The translations under genes and the position numbers were made by a program. DNA of 64,000 nt from Kappaphycus alvarezii. Taxonomy: Eukaryota; Rhodophyta; Florideophyceae; Gigartinales; Solieriaceae. The notes below the pieces were generated by a model. It had not been told where the DNA came from, ran no database searches, and saw only the letters and a list, made by a program, of their open reading frames with translations. The stretch covers positions 229,834 through 293,833 of the forward strand of contig NADL03000106.1 of NCBI GenBank assembly GCA_002205965.3, written 5' to 3'. The stretch's first letter is position 1. Each line of letters starts with the position of its first letter. Shown one piece after another: positions 22,927 to 33,674 of this stretch.

Positions 22927-24137
22927 CTAGTAATACCATGAATTCTTTCCAGGCAGAGAGCGGATATTGTGGAGAAGAATTTCTAATTGTCGATCACGAA
23001 GCCGAGATGCTCTATTCGGAGCGTTCAATCTCAATTCCCTTTGTCCTCCTTTCGGAGTAGAGCAAAAGAGCGCAGAAGCGAATCGAATTGATTTTTGGCT
23101 TTGCATAGGCGTGAAGATCATCGAACTGCGATGAGGAATTCGTCCATGTAAGGGTGGATTCAGAGTCAAAGAGTTCCCCTGACGTAGCGAACGAATGGCC
23201 TCATCAACCTGGTAAAGTAGGCCGGAGATAGTTTACAGCCGGACGGGAATATATGCCCCGGAAGCACAGGTTGTCGATTTTTAAAAGAAACCAATTCCGG
23301 ATATCTGGATGAAGCCGGAAGTGGTGATATCCTTTCGCAGTATCGAAAGAAAACATTAAGTCCCTTTCTGCGAGCTCCAATGCGAAACCTTCTAGAGTCT
23401 CCATACGAAAATTCATTTCCCTGATTAGTTTTGACTGGCGGGATAGATTCATAACCAAGCGTTGTTTGTCTGCAGTTGTAGCCACGAAGGCGTTTGAAAT
23501 GGGATAGCCTTGTTTGGATAGCCAACGAGCGGATAACTCTTCGTACATTCGCCAATGAAGCGCATTTGTAATTGTTGAGTCGAAGAACTGGCGATCCTGT
23601 GGATCTATTGGAATCTGAGGTAGGACAAAACGGGTCGCAGAAAGGGAGGTGTTGATGGGTTTTTAGTAGACTCCAAACTTGAGGGCCCTTACGAGAAATG
23701 CTGAAGCCTTGGGATTTTGAGACCAAAAGGGAGCGGCGCGTTGAGTGTTGCCCCAAAATACGTGGGACATGTACATAAAGGAAAAGGGTTGCGAAGGCGA
23801 CGGTTTTAGTTGCAAGACTTAGTATCGCAGTTACCCTTTCTGGGTTGCCCTTATTACTTCCTCGACTACCTTGAGCGGCCTGCTTATTTAACTCCTTCGC
23901 GAAGGCTTGTGAGCGAAGTTTGAGATCAGTATATGATGTGTTCATTTGACTTAAAAAGGGAAATGTCCCGGCCTCTGCAAGTTCGACAAAGTGTCGACTC
24001 CCGTGATCAATGTTATCCCGCCAGGGACGCGCTCTTGTTCGTTTATCAGTGAAGGGGGGTCTAGAGCTATCGCACTTCAGGATTGCAGGCAGTAGGCGTT
24101 GAAGGACCTGTGTCACTCTCAAGAGAGTGATTTGCAA
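22927..24137 (-). mobile_element. DIRS-type reverse transcriptase region
   Basis: Pieces show KQRLVMNLSRQSKLIREMNF (about 23410-23470), then LMFSFDTAKGYHHFRLHPD (RT motif A, 23310-23370) and LCFRGIYSRPA / FPSGCKLSPAYFTRLMRP (motif B, 23190-23260), in the spacing of DIRS reverse transcriptases. The N-terminal part (23550-24137) includes SQMNTSYTDLKLRSQAFAKE, which recurs in decayed form at 44.45 kb. Confidence 0.75.
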
Positions 24138-24449
24138 TCGTCATGTAAGCCGACATAAGTAAGGACGTGTCACTATCACTGGTGCATCTCACAGACTAGC
24201 GCAGAAACTGTCCTGCACAAACCGCATACACCGTACAATATTTGCTACCAGGCGTAAGTATGAGCTTAGACCACAAGGGCAAAAAATGCTTTAGACGTCA
24301 AACGTTCAGGCGGTGCCCCGCGGGCTTACGCGTTTGTAACAATTTACTCCTCGTCCGCTAATCAACAGCATAAAATTAATTTACTATGGGATCGTGAAGC
24401 GCGGTCACAGGTTCATCTAGATGTCAAGGGAGGCAGCATTAATTGATAC

Positions 24450-24614
24450 GGGGAAGGTTTAGTTGTTTTACTCTTGGAAGATATATCCGATCTATTCCAT
24501 GGTTTTCCAGACAACCACAATCGCCTCAAAAAGGATATACCGACACCGTAATGGGGAAGGAACTACGCTCCTTAAAATGCTACCTTCAGGCCAGCCATCA
24601 AGCAGGCCACATTG
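24450..24614 (-). repeat. Short retroposon R195, copy 1, with TSD GATAC
   Basis: A 165-bp insertion flanked by GATAC (24445-24449 and 24615-24619). The matching locus at 44976-44980 has a single GATAC and no insert, so it is an empty site. On the minus strand the element ends ...AACCTTCCCC. The 5' end is truncated relative to copy 6. Family: six copies in this window. Confidence 0.8.
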
Positions 24615-24645
24615 GATACTCATCACTCGTTTTGATAGCCATCGT

Positions 24646-24993
24646 TCAGTTAGTGTTGGTAATAGTTGCCGTGGTGGTAATAGTAGTGGCCGTGATCGTA
24701 ATCGTAGTTGCCATGGTAGTAGTCATGATGTTTGGATTTCTTGGATTTCTTCGACTTCTTCGACTTCTTCGATCGCATTGACACAAGATCCCGAGTAGGT
24801 CACCATCGATGCCGGTAGAGACAACATCACGGTGTGTGGGATTTTCTTGAGACGTGCTCAAGGATATCTGGTTACGACGGATATTCTCCGAAGCTTCCGA
24901 GTCGGCACTGAGACTGTGAGAATCATCGTCACTGCCAGCTGCCGAGAAAAACAAGAGGATAACGAGAAGAGCGTAAAGGATTGAACTAACTTT
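24646..24993 (-). pseudogene. Small secreted protein family, copy 1 (start codon lost)
   Basis: Same protein as the intact copy at 45007-45351: a hydrophobic leader (LYALLVILLFF), an acidic segment (DDDSHSLSADSEASENIRRN), a Cys-containing CQCDRRSRRSRR stretch and a Thr-rich tail. The start codon of copy 2 is replaced here by a TTAG-like sequence, so translation could only start in an unrelated upstream part of the frame. A TATA box is conserved on the minus strand (25118-25125). Upstream of it, the block ends near 25130 at the junction with LINE fragment b. Likely a pseudogene. Confidence 0.6.
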
Positions 24994-25117
24994 TGATTTT
25001 TCTGGATCACAGACAGGACGAGCAGGGATTCGTTGTACCAGTTGAGGCAATTGTTGAGGCAATTTGTTGATACAAGGGAACTGTGAGGCATCAGTGCAAA
25101 GGACTTCATGAGGGAGC

Positions 25118-25125
25118 TTTATATA
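25118..25125 (-). promoter_or_regulatory. TATA box of secreted-protein copy 1
   Basis: TATATAAA on the minus strand about 125 bp upstream of the lost start codon. It is identical in position and context to the boxes of copies 2 and 3. Confidence 0.5.
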
Positions 25126-25162
25126 GACAAAAAGCGTCCGGAACCCTTTCCCAGTTGCTTCC

Positions 25163-26300
25163 TTGGGTACTGTATCGCTACAACGACCAGCGTTCCTCTG
25201 GAAGGGATTCGAGACTATACGGAGTGTCGTAGTTACCCAGCAAGGAGACCCGCTTAGCGGATTGCTTTTCGCTCTTGTACTCCACCCCATCGCCCTGAAA
25301 ATCAAAGAGCTACTGTCGGGATTCCCCGACGAGGACACAGGGTTAGACACACTGCTCTTGGAGCTTTGGTATCACGACGATGGCTACATTGTAGCCAAAC
25401 ACGAGGATATACTCAAGGTAATCGAGGGTCTGTCTTCTTCCGAGGCCAAACGTCGTGGTCTCCATCTAGCACTCTCGAAATGCAAGTATGGTGGCCTACT
25501 GTCCCCCTCCTAGTCGGTTCAGTCCGCATACCCTTCTGATATGTGGCAGGAATACAGTGCTGGGACTTCGGTTTGAACGCGCCAATCGGCTCCCAAATGT
25601 TCATGGAACAATACTTCCTGGACCATGTACACTCCCTTGGGCCTTTACTTAACGCTCTCATGGAAATCGAGGACGCACACGCTTCATTCCAACTACTACG
25701 CAACTGCTTCGGGGTTTGCAAAGTGGGATACCTCTTGCAGTTGTGCCGCCCTCCTGTACGCGGAAAGGGGCTGAATATTTCGACAGCTTAATCGAGAATT
25801 GCTGCCGCACTTTAGCGGGTGGAATGCTAGACAACTCTATATTCAAAGAGCTGCAACTGCCCATTAAGCCACTACAGGAGAAGAAGCCGACTTGGGAATC
25901 GGCCTCTCCTCCGCGCCAGATGTCGCCGCCGCTTCGTTTCATGCGTCTAGCGCCGCGATGCAGCAGTTATGCGAGAAGTCTTTGCCGTCCTGCGTTCAAG
26001 AACTGACGCAGTACGAGGATGCTACAGCCGGCTTTACCACATGGAGCGCCTCTTGTCGATCCTAAGAACGAATTCCGTTTAGCAATTTCTGCTCCTCCAA
26101 CCCACCATCGCAGAAGAAGCTAACAGATGCAATTCATGTGGCTGCGCAAGAGGCCTTGCCGCTCAGAAACATCCGCCCCGCGCTTTTCGCGCTAGCACGT
26201 CCCTCTCCGGTGCCAAAGGCTGGGTCTACTGTGCACTTTGCCCTAGATTGAGGACGCACATCAAGAGCAAAGACTTCTCCGTGTGGTTCCAGTACTTTTG
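25163..26300 (+). mobile_element. LINE fragment b, reverse transcriptase palm, thumb and zinc knuckle (RLE clade)
   Basis: VVTQQGDPLSGLLFALVLHP (RT motif B, 25225-25285) is followed by LELWYHDDGYIVA (motif C with YxDDG-like catalytic residues, 25360-25400). Next come NCFGVCKVGYLLQLC (thumb, 25700-25745) and LPIKP (25858). After frame changes, decayed Cys/His pieces near 26320-26430 resemble a CCHC knuckle leading to RHN. The N-terminal RT motifs are missing; the left edge abuts the secreted-protein pseudogene at about 25130. Known: this RT type precedes a restriction-like endonuclease. At least three frame changes occur between 25500 and 26430. Confidence 0.8.
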
Positions 26301-26427
26301 CCAAACCCCTTTATTCGCCCCAGGTACCCCTTGCCCAAAGCAGGTGTCATGAAATGCTGGATATCACGGGGACCACTTGCTACATTGTTGCTTTGGCTGC
26401 TAGCGGAATACTCGCCACAACAACCAG

Positions 26428-27046
26428 GTGACTTTACTGGGGAACGATCTTGCCCGGGCCGCCCGACGTCCATTCATCGAACCTCGTCTACACTACCAAA
26501 ATAGGGCGAGGCCGGATATCAGGGCGATGGGAGCCGGCGGTGACACGGATTATTTCGACGAAACCTTTGTCAACCCGCTCGCTCCCTCTCATGCAAGAGC
26601 TAGGACTTTCAACCCACACACAAGCCTCAACGCAGCTCACGCAGAGAAGCAGCAGAAATACCAAGGGTACCTTGCTGAGCTGCCTGGGAGAAACAGGCTG
26701 GTTCCTGTTCCCATCTCAACGCCTGGAGGATGGCATCCGGCGTTCCCCGTCGTCAAGGAACTCGCGAGAACTGTTGCCACCGGCGCAATGGAACGGTTTT
26801 CGAAGGTTAGGGGCATTATTTTACAGCGGCACTCCGCATTGACAGTAACCTCCAACGCCGCTTGTTTGCTGGCTGACCTCCCTTCCACCTTCTGGAAGAT
26901 TGTAGTGCCATCTACAGTTTTCGACGCATTGTACGGTTTCACAATTGGCTTGATCATGATACGATTTCTACGCTCCGGTACAAATTTACTGGGTACCAAC
27001 CCACATATCTACCACAGTAAATTAACCCCTATTTCCCCCAAAGGGG
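26428..27046 (+). mobile_element. LINE fragment b, C-terminal endonuclease and 3' end
   Basis: A 216-codon open frame begins with MTLLGNDLARAARRPFIEPR and continues ARPDIRAMG and DYFDETFVNPL, the PD...D core of the restriction-like endonuclease. It goes on with SLNAAHAEKQQKYQGYLAEL and VPISTPGGWHPAFPVVKELA. After a frame change, the last codons read KFTGYQPTYLP and stop at about 27019. The 3' tail is ...AGTAAATTAACCCC-TATTTCCCC. The block 26540-27040 recurs at 48405-48905. Confidence 0.8.
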
Positions 27047-27123
27047 AGTTGCATGTAGTCGAGGATAGGTCTTTATGATGTTTACAAGATAAGAAATGCA
27101 TACAGCGATAGTGGCAACGGAAT
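27043..27123. repeat. 80-bp repeat block (copy 1)
   Basis: GGGAGTTGCATGTAGTCGAG through GCATACAGCGATAGTGGCAA also occurs at about 45490-45570 and 58557-58636, there directly upstream of the secreted-protein TATA box. Here it lies between the LINE tail and X-B. Function unknown. Confidence 0.6.
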
Positions 27124-27212
27124 GTGTCTGGTCAAGAACAAGTTTAGCAAATGCTTCTTTTGCGCAGGACCAATTCCAACTACTGGGCCACAATGTAGAA
27201 AGAGGGTTAGTC
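27124..27212 (+). mobile_element. X-B left end (Ty3/gypsy RT sliver)
   Basis: Encodes a sliver equivalent to the SKCFFA...LLGH region of Y's RT, in the same orientation as X-A at 700-760. It is cut by the copia element and continues at 33622. X-B is 5'-truncated here. Confidence 0.65.
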
Positions 27213-27650
27213 TGACAGAGGGAGGAAAGAAATGTAGCAAGGGAGAGAGAGGAGGGCACGAGAGAGGGAGAGTGAGAGAGATATTGGGAGAGTGAGATAG
27301 AGAAGGAATGGAAGACCAAAAAAGAGTGTTAAGGGGAGAAAAGGTGGTGGAACCTTTACTCAGACAGAACATGGAGGAAAACTGAGGCTTATAAAGATCT
27401 CGAAGCAAGTCGACTGGTGCTTCCGGACGATCGAGGAAAGTTTCCAGAAGCGTGTAGAAGACGGTGGGAGGCGATCCTTAAACCTGCTTTTAGCTGATTA
27501 AAGAAGATCAGCCCAAGCTTACAGAACTGCACAGAGCAATTTTAACGGTCAAGTTATAGGTTGTACAGTAAGATACAGAAACAGACGTCTGTAAGCCTCG
27601 TTGCTAGCTGTAGGTTGTCAGCAGAGGCGACAGAAATCATTACACTAACC
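27213..27650 (-). repeat. Copia-1 3' LTR
   Basis: Direct repeat of 33198-33621. It begins TGACAGAGGGAGG and ends near TTACACTAAC on the plus strand. It carries a GA-rich tract (27220-27310) and a TATAAAG-like stretch near 27390. The tract is LTR sequence and not a free microsatellite. Confidence 0.8.
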
Positions 27651-27859
27651 CGCTCCCCAAAACTAAAACTGGCCATAATAGAGCCCCTCAATCTGAAAAA
27701 TAATGCAAAACTAGTTGAGAAAGCCAAGAGGAACAATGCGAAACTACAGTCGATTTCATAAAATTGATATTAAGCAAAGACCTTGTCAGAATATCGGAAA
27801 CTTGATCTTCGGCTCAGCAGTGAGATATCCGTATCTACTTTCCGGCTAATGCCTCATGA

Positions 27860-29300
27860 ATGAATTTGTAACGAAAATCAATATTCTTATTGCGCTCGTT
27901 GATGGAATGTTTCTTAGCAGAGCTAGACGATCCTAAGTTTCCCGCGAAGATTGAAATATGTGTTTGTGTTTTGCACAAGTTATCTCACAGAGGAGATTTT
28001 AGAGCCGAACGGCATCCTTAGAATAAATGCAAGCGAAATATATTCTGCTTCACAGGAAGACAGGGCGCCAACTTCCTTGCTTCTTGGGGTTCCATGAGAA
28101 AGGCCCTCCCCACATCATGGAGACAAAGTTTTTGGTTGATTTGCGGGTTGAGTGACATCCTTCCCAATCGAAGTCGCTGTGACCGATAGTCGTAGCGGCC
28201 GAAGGGGGTCCATAACAAATACCAAGATTAATAGTTCCCTTGAGGTAGCTATATAATCGCTTCACTGCTTTCAAGGTACTCGACTGAGGCTTTTCGCAGT
28301 GTTGCGAAAGTTTTCCAACTGCAAAAACAATATCTGGTTGATTACATATCATTTCGTACATGAGGCTCTCAAGTGAAAAGAAATACAGTGTCTACAAGGG
28401 AAGTTAATTGTCCTTTTTCTCCGGTTTGTTTCCACCAGAAAACAATATAGGAGCGCCTACAGGATTTAAGTCACATATTTTGAACCTTTTGATTCTCTTC
28501 TCCGTATAAGATGCCTGAGAAATGTGTAAAGGCCTTTTTGCGCGATAAAGTACAACTTGGAATCACAGAAACTAATTTGACAGGACCAAGATCTTTCATT
28601 CTAAATGGGCTCTTCACCTCAGCTTTTATTATTCCCAATACAGCTCTACTTTGTCCTGAAGTCGTAATATCATCGATTTGAAGCATAAGTATTGAACATG
28701 ATGACTGTGACTAAACACATAAAGGCATGGTTCATGTGGATTACTTTCGAATCGATATTCGAGGTCACAACCCCGGGGATTTTTGAACGCTAATTACTCT
28801 GACCTCCTTCAGCCCGTAGAAAGCTTTTAAAAGTCTGCAAACTTGACCAGGATTGTTTAACTCACGAAAGCCGGATGGAACTTCCAAACATATATCTTCT
28901 TGCGGTCCTCACGTCCATTTGATCCTATTCGAGAATGAAGGATTAATAAAGCGAAAGAAAAATGCGGAAAGAATACAGAAAAACCACAGCAGCATAAGTG
29001 CCGTTGTGCTCCAGCCCAGGGAACTGCCTAAATCCTTTGGAGACAATGCGGAATTTCGATCTAGCGTCCGTTTTTATGGGGAAATCGTAGCGAAAAAGAG
29101 TTACGCGCATTACTTGTTTCCGTTAGACAAGTTTAAAAGTTCCATTTTCTCAAATTGAGTCCTCTTCCTTGTTGATTCCAGGCATCCAGAAATATATGTT
29201 CCCGGTAAAATAGCGTCTTCGCACAAGCAGAGATGCCGAAGGAGGTCGATGTAGTTTCAGAGCGACGGGATACACTTTCTATGGGGCTAGTAAATCCCCA
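27860..29300 (-). mobile_element. Copia-1 reverse transcriptase and RNase H (fossil)
   Basis: RT pieces include VCRLLKAFYGLKE (about 28800-28850, the copia xxLxKALYGLKQ motif) and FRMKDLGPVKLVSVIP (28550-28610) after MLQIDDITTSG. RNase H pieces include NQPDIVFAVGKLSQHCEKP, LKAVKRLYSYLKGTINLGI and GHSDFDWEGCHSTRKST (28100-28360). All are canonical Ty1/copia signatures. Confidence 0.85.
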
Positions 29301-29786
29301 TCTACTGGGATTCCTGGATACTCTAGATGAGCGAAGAGGGATGACTGTACAGGAGTCATCCTGATAAAAGTGTGATTGTCGTTTTCCGAGGACACGTGTA
29401 CTACATCAGTACCTCTCGCCGCAGAGGACTAGGCGGAAATTTCTCCACTCATCACTTGTCTTCAACTGTGAAAAAATTTTGTTCGGAAAACTCTTCGATA
29501 TCTTCTGCAGTATATTGAACTTCTTAATTTCCAGTCTCATTGAATATTACGTCACGAGGTACAACCATTTTCTCTGCCTCGATATACCAAACGTTTTCCC
29601 TTTACTTTTCAAGGAGTACACCATCATAGGAGCCTCCATTCATCCCTGATCCAGCTTTTTGAGGTTTCTTTTAGAGACGACATACCAGAGTTGTGATCCA
29701 AATACCCGCAGATGTAATTTATTTGGAATTGTCCCATTCCAAAGGAAATTTGTGGTAGAATTATCTGGTAGAGCACTAGCGACTAC

Positions 29787-30390
29787 TTAACTCAGAACAT
29801 AAACAGCTATGAAGAGATCCTCTGCCCAGAAATGTTCGAGAAAACTCTTACGATGTAATAGCGATCGGACCAGGTTGAGAAGTGCACGATTCATTCGTTC
29901 AGCAACACCGTTTTTCTGAGGCGTATTGGATACGGCGAGCTGTTGTTGAATAACTTCTGAGTCGAGGAACTTCTTGGAGCCGGAAAAGATATACTTGTCA
30001 CCATTGTCTGATAGAAAATATTTGAGGAGGACATGGTCTTCTTCCGGAGCGGAATTTTTGTATGACATTCATGATTGTGAAGTTTCCTTGGATGTCGACC
30101 ATTACGGTTTTTCTGTGAGTTGTTCGTACTTTTTGAAACAATATAAAGCATTTTACTTGTGCTTTAAAGTGTAGACCGTCTTCCATTTAAATTAGTCGCT
30201 AATGAATGATAAGAAGCGCCTTGCACCGCCAAGCGAAGGAGTCCAGACAGTTCCTAAAACATCTGAGTGAACCAACGCAAGGGGCTTTGTATAGAGATTA
30301 TCCCTTGTCCTCTTTATAGCGGTGCGACGCGAATTGCCGAGGGTATACCCAACGTAAGACTCGTTCGCGTTTGATTATTTGAGTGTAAAG
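29787..30390 (-). mobile_element. Copia-1 integrase (fossil)
   Basis: The core piece reads FLSDNGDKYIFSGSKKF and TPQKNGVAERMNRALLNLV (29860-30010), matching the D...E half of a copia integrase with its SDNG and TPQQNGVAER motifs. The region 29300-29787 upstream of RT holds only degraded linker sequence. Confidence 0.8.
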
Positions 30391-30391
30391 T

Positions 30392-31900
30392 CTATACGCC
30401 CCGATATCTGACCATTAACTTGATAGTACAGGTGTTGACGTTTGCAAGTAGTTCGTGCCATGTTGAAAGGAAAGTAAGCAAGGAAATCTCTGAAGCAGAC
30501 ATTGATGAGTCTTGGGCCATGTCAAATTTATATAACCCTTTTCCAATTGTTCCAGTGGCAAGGATAGAGCCGTTTGTACTACTGACTATAGAAACTACCT
30601 TACGATGGAAATGATATTTGATCACTCGATCTGTCATGGAAGATACTGAAAACCATTGATACCGCAAGCTCGAGACGTGCAGAAAGTTCTTCATCATGCT
30701 TTTACTGTCGCGCCACTCCATTAAGGAGTTAGGACTACATCTCTAGATCCTTCGACAGGCGATAAGGAGTCAGCTTCCAGATTCGGTTTTGAGAGGAATG
30801 AAGAGGAATAGTACGTAGTGGAAGCTGAGCGATCATGCGTTACATGCGAGTTGCATCCGAATCAGTAACTCAACCATTATAACGTGATATTTGTGTGCCA
30901 ATGCTATGTAGTGCAACATTCGTCTTTTCAGAGAGATTGAGCGAACAACTGGAACTCTATATACCACTGCTAAACGGAATCGGTCACCACAACGAAAAGA
31001 GGATTATTCGAGTGAGCCAAATTTGGTTCTTCAGAGAAGTTCAGTAGAAATACAAGGTCTTTGGACTCTTCTTCAATAATATCTTCCCGTGAAGCTGCAA
31101 GTCCCTTTCCGCCAGCATGGGCCTTGTCTAGACGAGTTCGAGCAGGATGGCCAACAGGAGCGAGGTAGGGTATTTTTTGAAACACAGACTGCTGTCGCGA
31201 TGTTTTCAGCAGTGTAGACAAATTTCTGGGGAGGTATATCGCTTGAATTTCGGAAGTTCTTTCACCAGAAATGCTGCAGGCTTTCAAAGCTTTCAGGGCT
31301 CATGACCATGTTGACCATGACTTTGTTTCTCCCGATATCATCGATTCTGGACTACTTCTAACGAAAGCTTGTCCTTATAAATTTGAGCAGCATCGAGTGC
31401 TCACATGATACTGTCAAAGCGATCAAGGAGTCAAATAAGAAAGGCCATGGCCATCTCATATCCTCGGCGCTAATCGACATTGCCTTCACAGTGGTTGCAA
31501 GCCTATGAAATCTAGTGACAAACGGAATTAACCTCTCTTTTTCTTTCATTTTTGGAGTTCCAAAGCGACGTTTTGCAGCTAACTTGTTTAAGTTGGTTTT
31601 TTCAAAGATATCACAAATGAGAGACCACATGACTTTGGCAGTGCTGGCGTGTACCTGGTCTAGATTTGTATCAGAGAGATTCAGTCCGGTAAATGCGGGC
31701 CTTACAGTCTGTCTTCTTTCATGAGTAGCATAATGTTGAAGAATTCCCAGAAGAGCCTTCTGAGAAGTGGCCATCAACTTCTCTTAATGAAAATAATAGC
31801 TGCATTCTGGATTTTCCAGATGTTGAAGTCGTCATCGAGGAGCTTTTTCGAGACTGTAGATACAGAGTCCAAAGGAATCACGATTTAATGCAGTACAGTG
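30392..31900 (-). mobile_element. Copia-1 gag, protease and pre-integrase region (fossil)
   Basis: A pre-integrase piece (SILATGTIGKGLYKFDM, 30500-30560) is preceded by knuckle/protease-region remains (ARTRLDKAHAGGKGLA, 31100-31150). The gag piece at 31358-31777 includes STAKVMWSLICDIFEKTNLN and KMKEKERLIPFVTRFHRLA, typical of copia Gag (UBN2 type). The protease motif itself is not convincingly readable. Broken repeatedly. Confidence 0.7.
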
Positions 31901-33197
31901 GTCTGAAAATGTGATTGAGCAAAGAAGATTCACAGTGATCTCAGATACAGTTTAATTATTTCTACGCTTGATATGTTTATTGCGGTCGTGGCTTTTCTGG
32001 AACAGGAAATTGCAGCAGACACAGGGCTTAATGCATGTCTCTTCTCGGCGCGGTTCCGACACTTCTTAACTTCTCTGTGCTGCTCGAGCTGCTGTAGTCT
32101 CGACACCTTCAGCTGGCAAAGGTCGCAAGAAAGGAAGGAATACTTTTGCTTGGAGGCAGGGACATGGAATGGAGATCAAGAGATAGGAGTGAGGAGAAGC
32201 GAAGCCAATAGATAGATTCCATATAGAGAGGAGTTGGAACCCTTGCAGATGGAGGAGCAGATGCAAGATGGGGAGCAGTAGGCGACGGAAGACTGGGAAA
32301 GAGTACCTGGAGACGTAATAGGCAGAATTGGAATCGGAGGAGCAGGAGTGGGAGTGGGAGACGGAGAAATCAAAGAAACAACTTTGACAGAAGCAGCCGG
32401 CTTGGTGTTCCGATGTCCTTGGTTGGCCTTCTCGATGCCAGTAAATGAGACAGGAAGGGGCCTCGAGCGAAGTTTGATGGGCTACTTCGACGACTTTGCG
32501 GACCAGGCTTCTTCTTTCCAAGCGCAAGGATATGCCGAAGGAAGTCTTTCTATGGAGTAGGAGAAGTAGAGATATATCCTCGACAGCCGACTCGATAGCG
32601 TAGCCATCGTAAAGCATTACTTGGGGCGAGAGTATGCTTGTGAGTCGAAGCAGAGTTTGAGAACGAAGGGATCGGCTAGGGAGATCTCGATACTGCGACA
32701 GAGGACGGCACGACAGATCACCACTGGAGGCAAGGAGTTGCGAGGTTGGGCGGGTTCTAACGCAGCAGTGTGGATAGATAAAGAAAAGAGAGTGCGACAT
32801 AAGTTGGACTTACTGTTGAAATAGCCATGGGCCGTGAATAAAAACTGGTTTTAGCACAAAGACAATACAGGTAGCAAAGAGAAGAATTTGGGGCAAAAGA
32901 TTAACTTTTTTCTGTGGTGCAGAGATGAAGAACGAAGACGGGACGCAAAACAACCGAGATAGGCTGTGCAGAGACGACAAATTCTAGAAAGGTTGCAATG
33001 TAAAAGTTACTAGATAATGCCAAGACGACGAAAGGTCACATGAAAGGTAATAGCAGCTTTTTATAGTCCTAAGCCTGCGCAAGGTGTGTTTTTTCTCCTA
33101 AACTAAGTATACTGTAGCCCAGGAGTGGCTGGGGACGAAAAGAATAAAGCCGACGAGGTAAGTAGTTGAGCAGCGTTAGCGGCCTGGGTCCCTAACC
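31901..33197 (-). other. Copia-1 leader region with an unrecognised open frame
   Basis: About 1.3 kb between gag and the 5' LTR. It holds a 244-codon minus-strand open frame (32066-32800) rich in Ser and Leu with no recognised domain. A second frame here is Pro-rich (PSPTPTPAPPIP, 32310-32370). It may be a long 5' leader or an extra gag part. Confidence 0.3.
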
Positions 33198-33621
33198 TGA
33201 GAGAGGGAAGGAGGAGATGCAGCGAGGAGAGGGAGAAGGAGGGAACGAGAGAAGGAGAGTGAGAGAGAGAGGGAGTGAGAGAGCAAGGAAGAGAGTTAAG
33301 AGAGAGAAGTTGGTGAGAGATTTTACTAAAAAAGAACATGGAGGGAGAGTGAAACTTATATAGACCTCGACGCGAGCCGACTAGTCCTTTCAAAAGATCG
33401 AAAGGAGTTTCCAGAAGCCATATAGAAAACGGTGGGAGGCCAACCCTTCACTTGCTTGAGCTTTTCTAAGGAAGAACAGCTCAAACTTACAGCACTGCAC
33501 AGTGCATAATCGTAACGGTCAAGTTCTAGGTTGTACATTAAACTACAGTAAAAAGACTTCTGTAATCCTCTTTGCTAGCTGTATGCTGTCAGCAGAGGTA
33601 ACTAAAGTATTTACACTAACA
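33198..33621 (-). repeat. Copia-1 5' LTR
   Basis: Direct repeat of 27213-27650. It begins TGAGAGAGGGAAGG and ends ACACTAACA on the plus strand (TGTTAGTGT on the element strand). It contains GA-rich runs (33200-33300) and a TATATAG-like box near 33358. Confidence 0.8.
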
Positions 33622-33672
33622 GAATCAAGGTCGACCCGGAAAAAATAGAAAAATTGAGCTGGCAGAGAACCT
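33622..33672 (+). mobile_element. X-B, piece between copia-1 and the pogo-like transposon
   Basis: Reads KVDPEKIEKLSW, the end of the RT palm (compare RVDPEKKKK in element Y). It is cut on the right by the pogo-like transposon at a TA and continues at 35753. Confidence 0.75.
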
Positions 33673-33674
33673 TA

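Larger units (their letters stand above)
20876..24440 (-). mobile_element. DIRS-type tyrosine-recombinase retrotransposon (fossil)
   Basis: Minus-strand RT, RNase H and tyrosine recombinase in that order, which is the hallmark of DIRS/PAT/Ngaro-type elements. These integrate with a tyrosine recombinase instead of a DDE integrase. No DNA-methylase domain is visible between RNase H and recombinase. The first 300-400 bp (24.44 down to 24.05 kb) recur at 44.96 down to 44.43 kb. Terminal repeats were not resolved. Frames are broken perhaps ten times, so it is an old copy. Confidence 0.8.
27213..33621 (-). mobile_element. Copia-1: Ty1/copia LTR retrotransposon, complete outline, broken
   Basis: The LTRs are 27213-27650 (3') and 33198-33621 (5'), which are clear direct repeats rich in GAGAGG on the plus strand. 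Minus-strand order is leader, gag, zinc-knuckle/protease region, pre-integrase, integrase, RT, RNase H: the copia order, with integrase before RT. A polypurine tract (TTTTGGGGAGCGG) adjoins the 3' LTR. It interrupts X-B. The LTRs have diverged substantially and the frame is broken many times (about twenty), so it is old. Confidence 0.9.

Noticed and set aside
24646-25350. A 234-codon protein on the minus strand
   Set aside because: The upstream part is antisense to LINE fragment b. Only the part below 24993 matches the secreted-protein family.
27220-27310. GA microsatellite
   Set aside because: The tract is shared with 33200-33310 and belongs to the copia-1 LTRs.
32066-32800. A 244-codon host gene on the minus strand
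   Set aside because: It lies wholly between the 5' LTR and gag of copia-1, has low-complexity Ser/Leu composition and competes with an open Pro-rich frame; kept as part of the element leader.
33613-33626. 5-bp TSD for copia-1
   Set aside because: Flanks read TAGTC on the left and GAATC on the right. The match is too weak to claim, and LTR edges could be off by a few bases.
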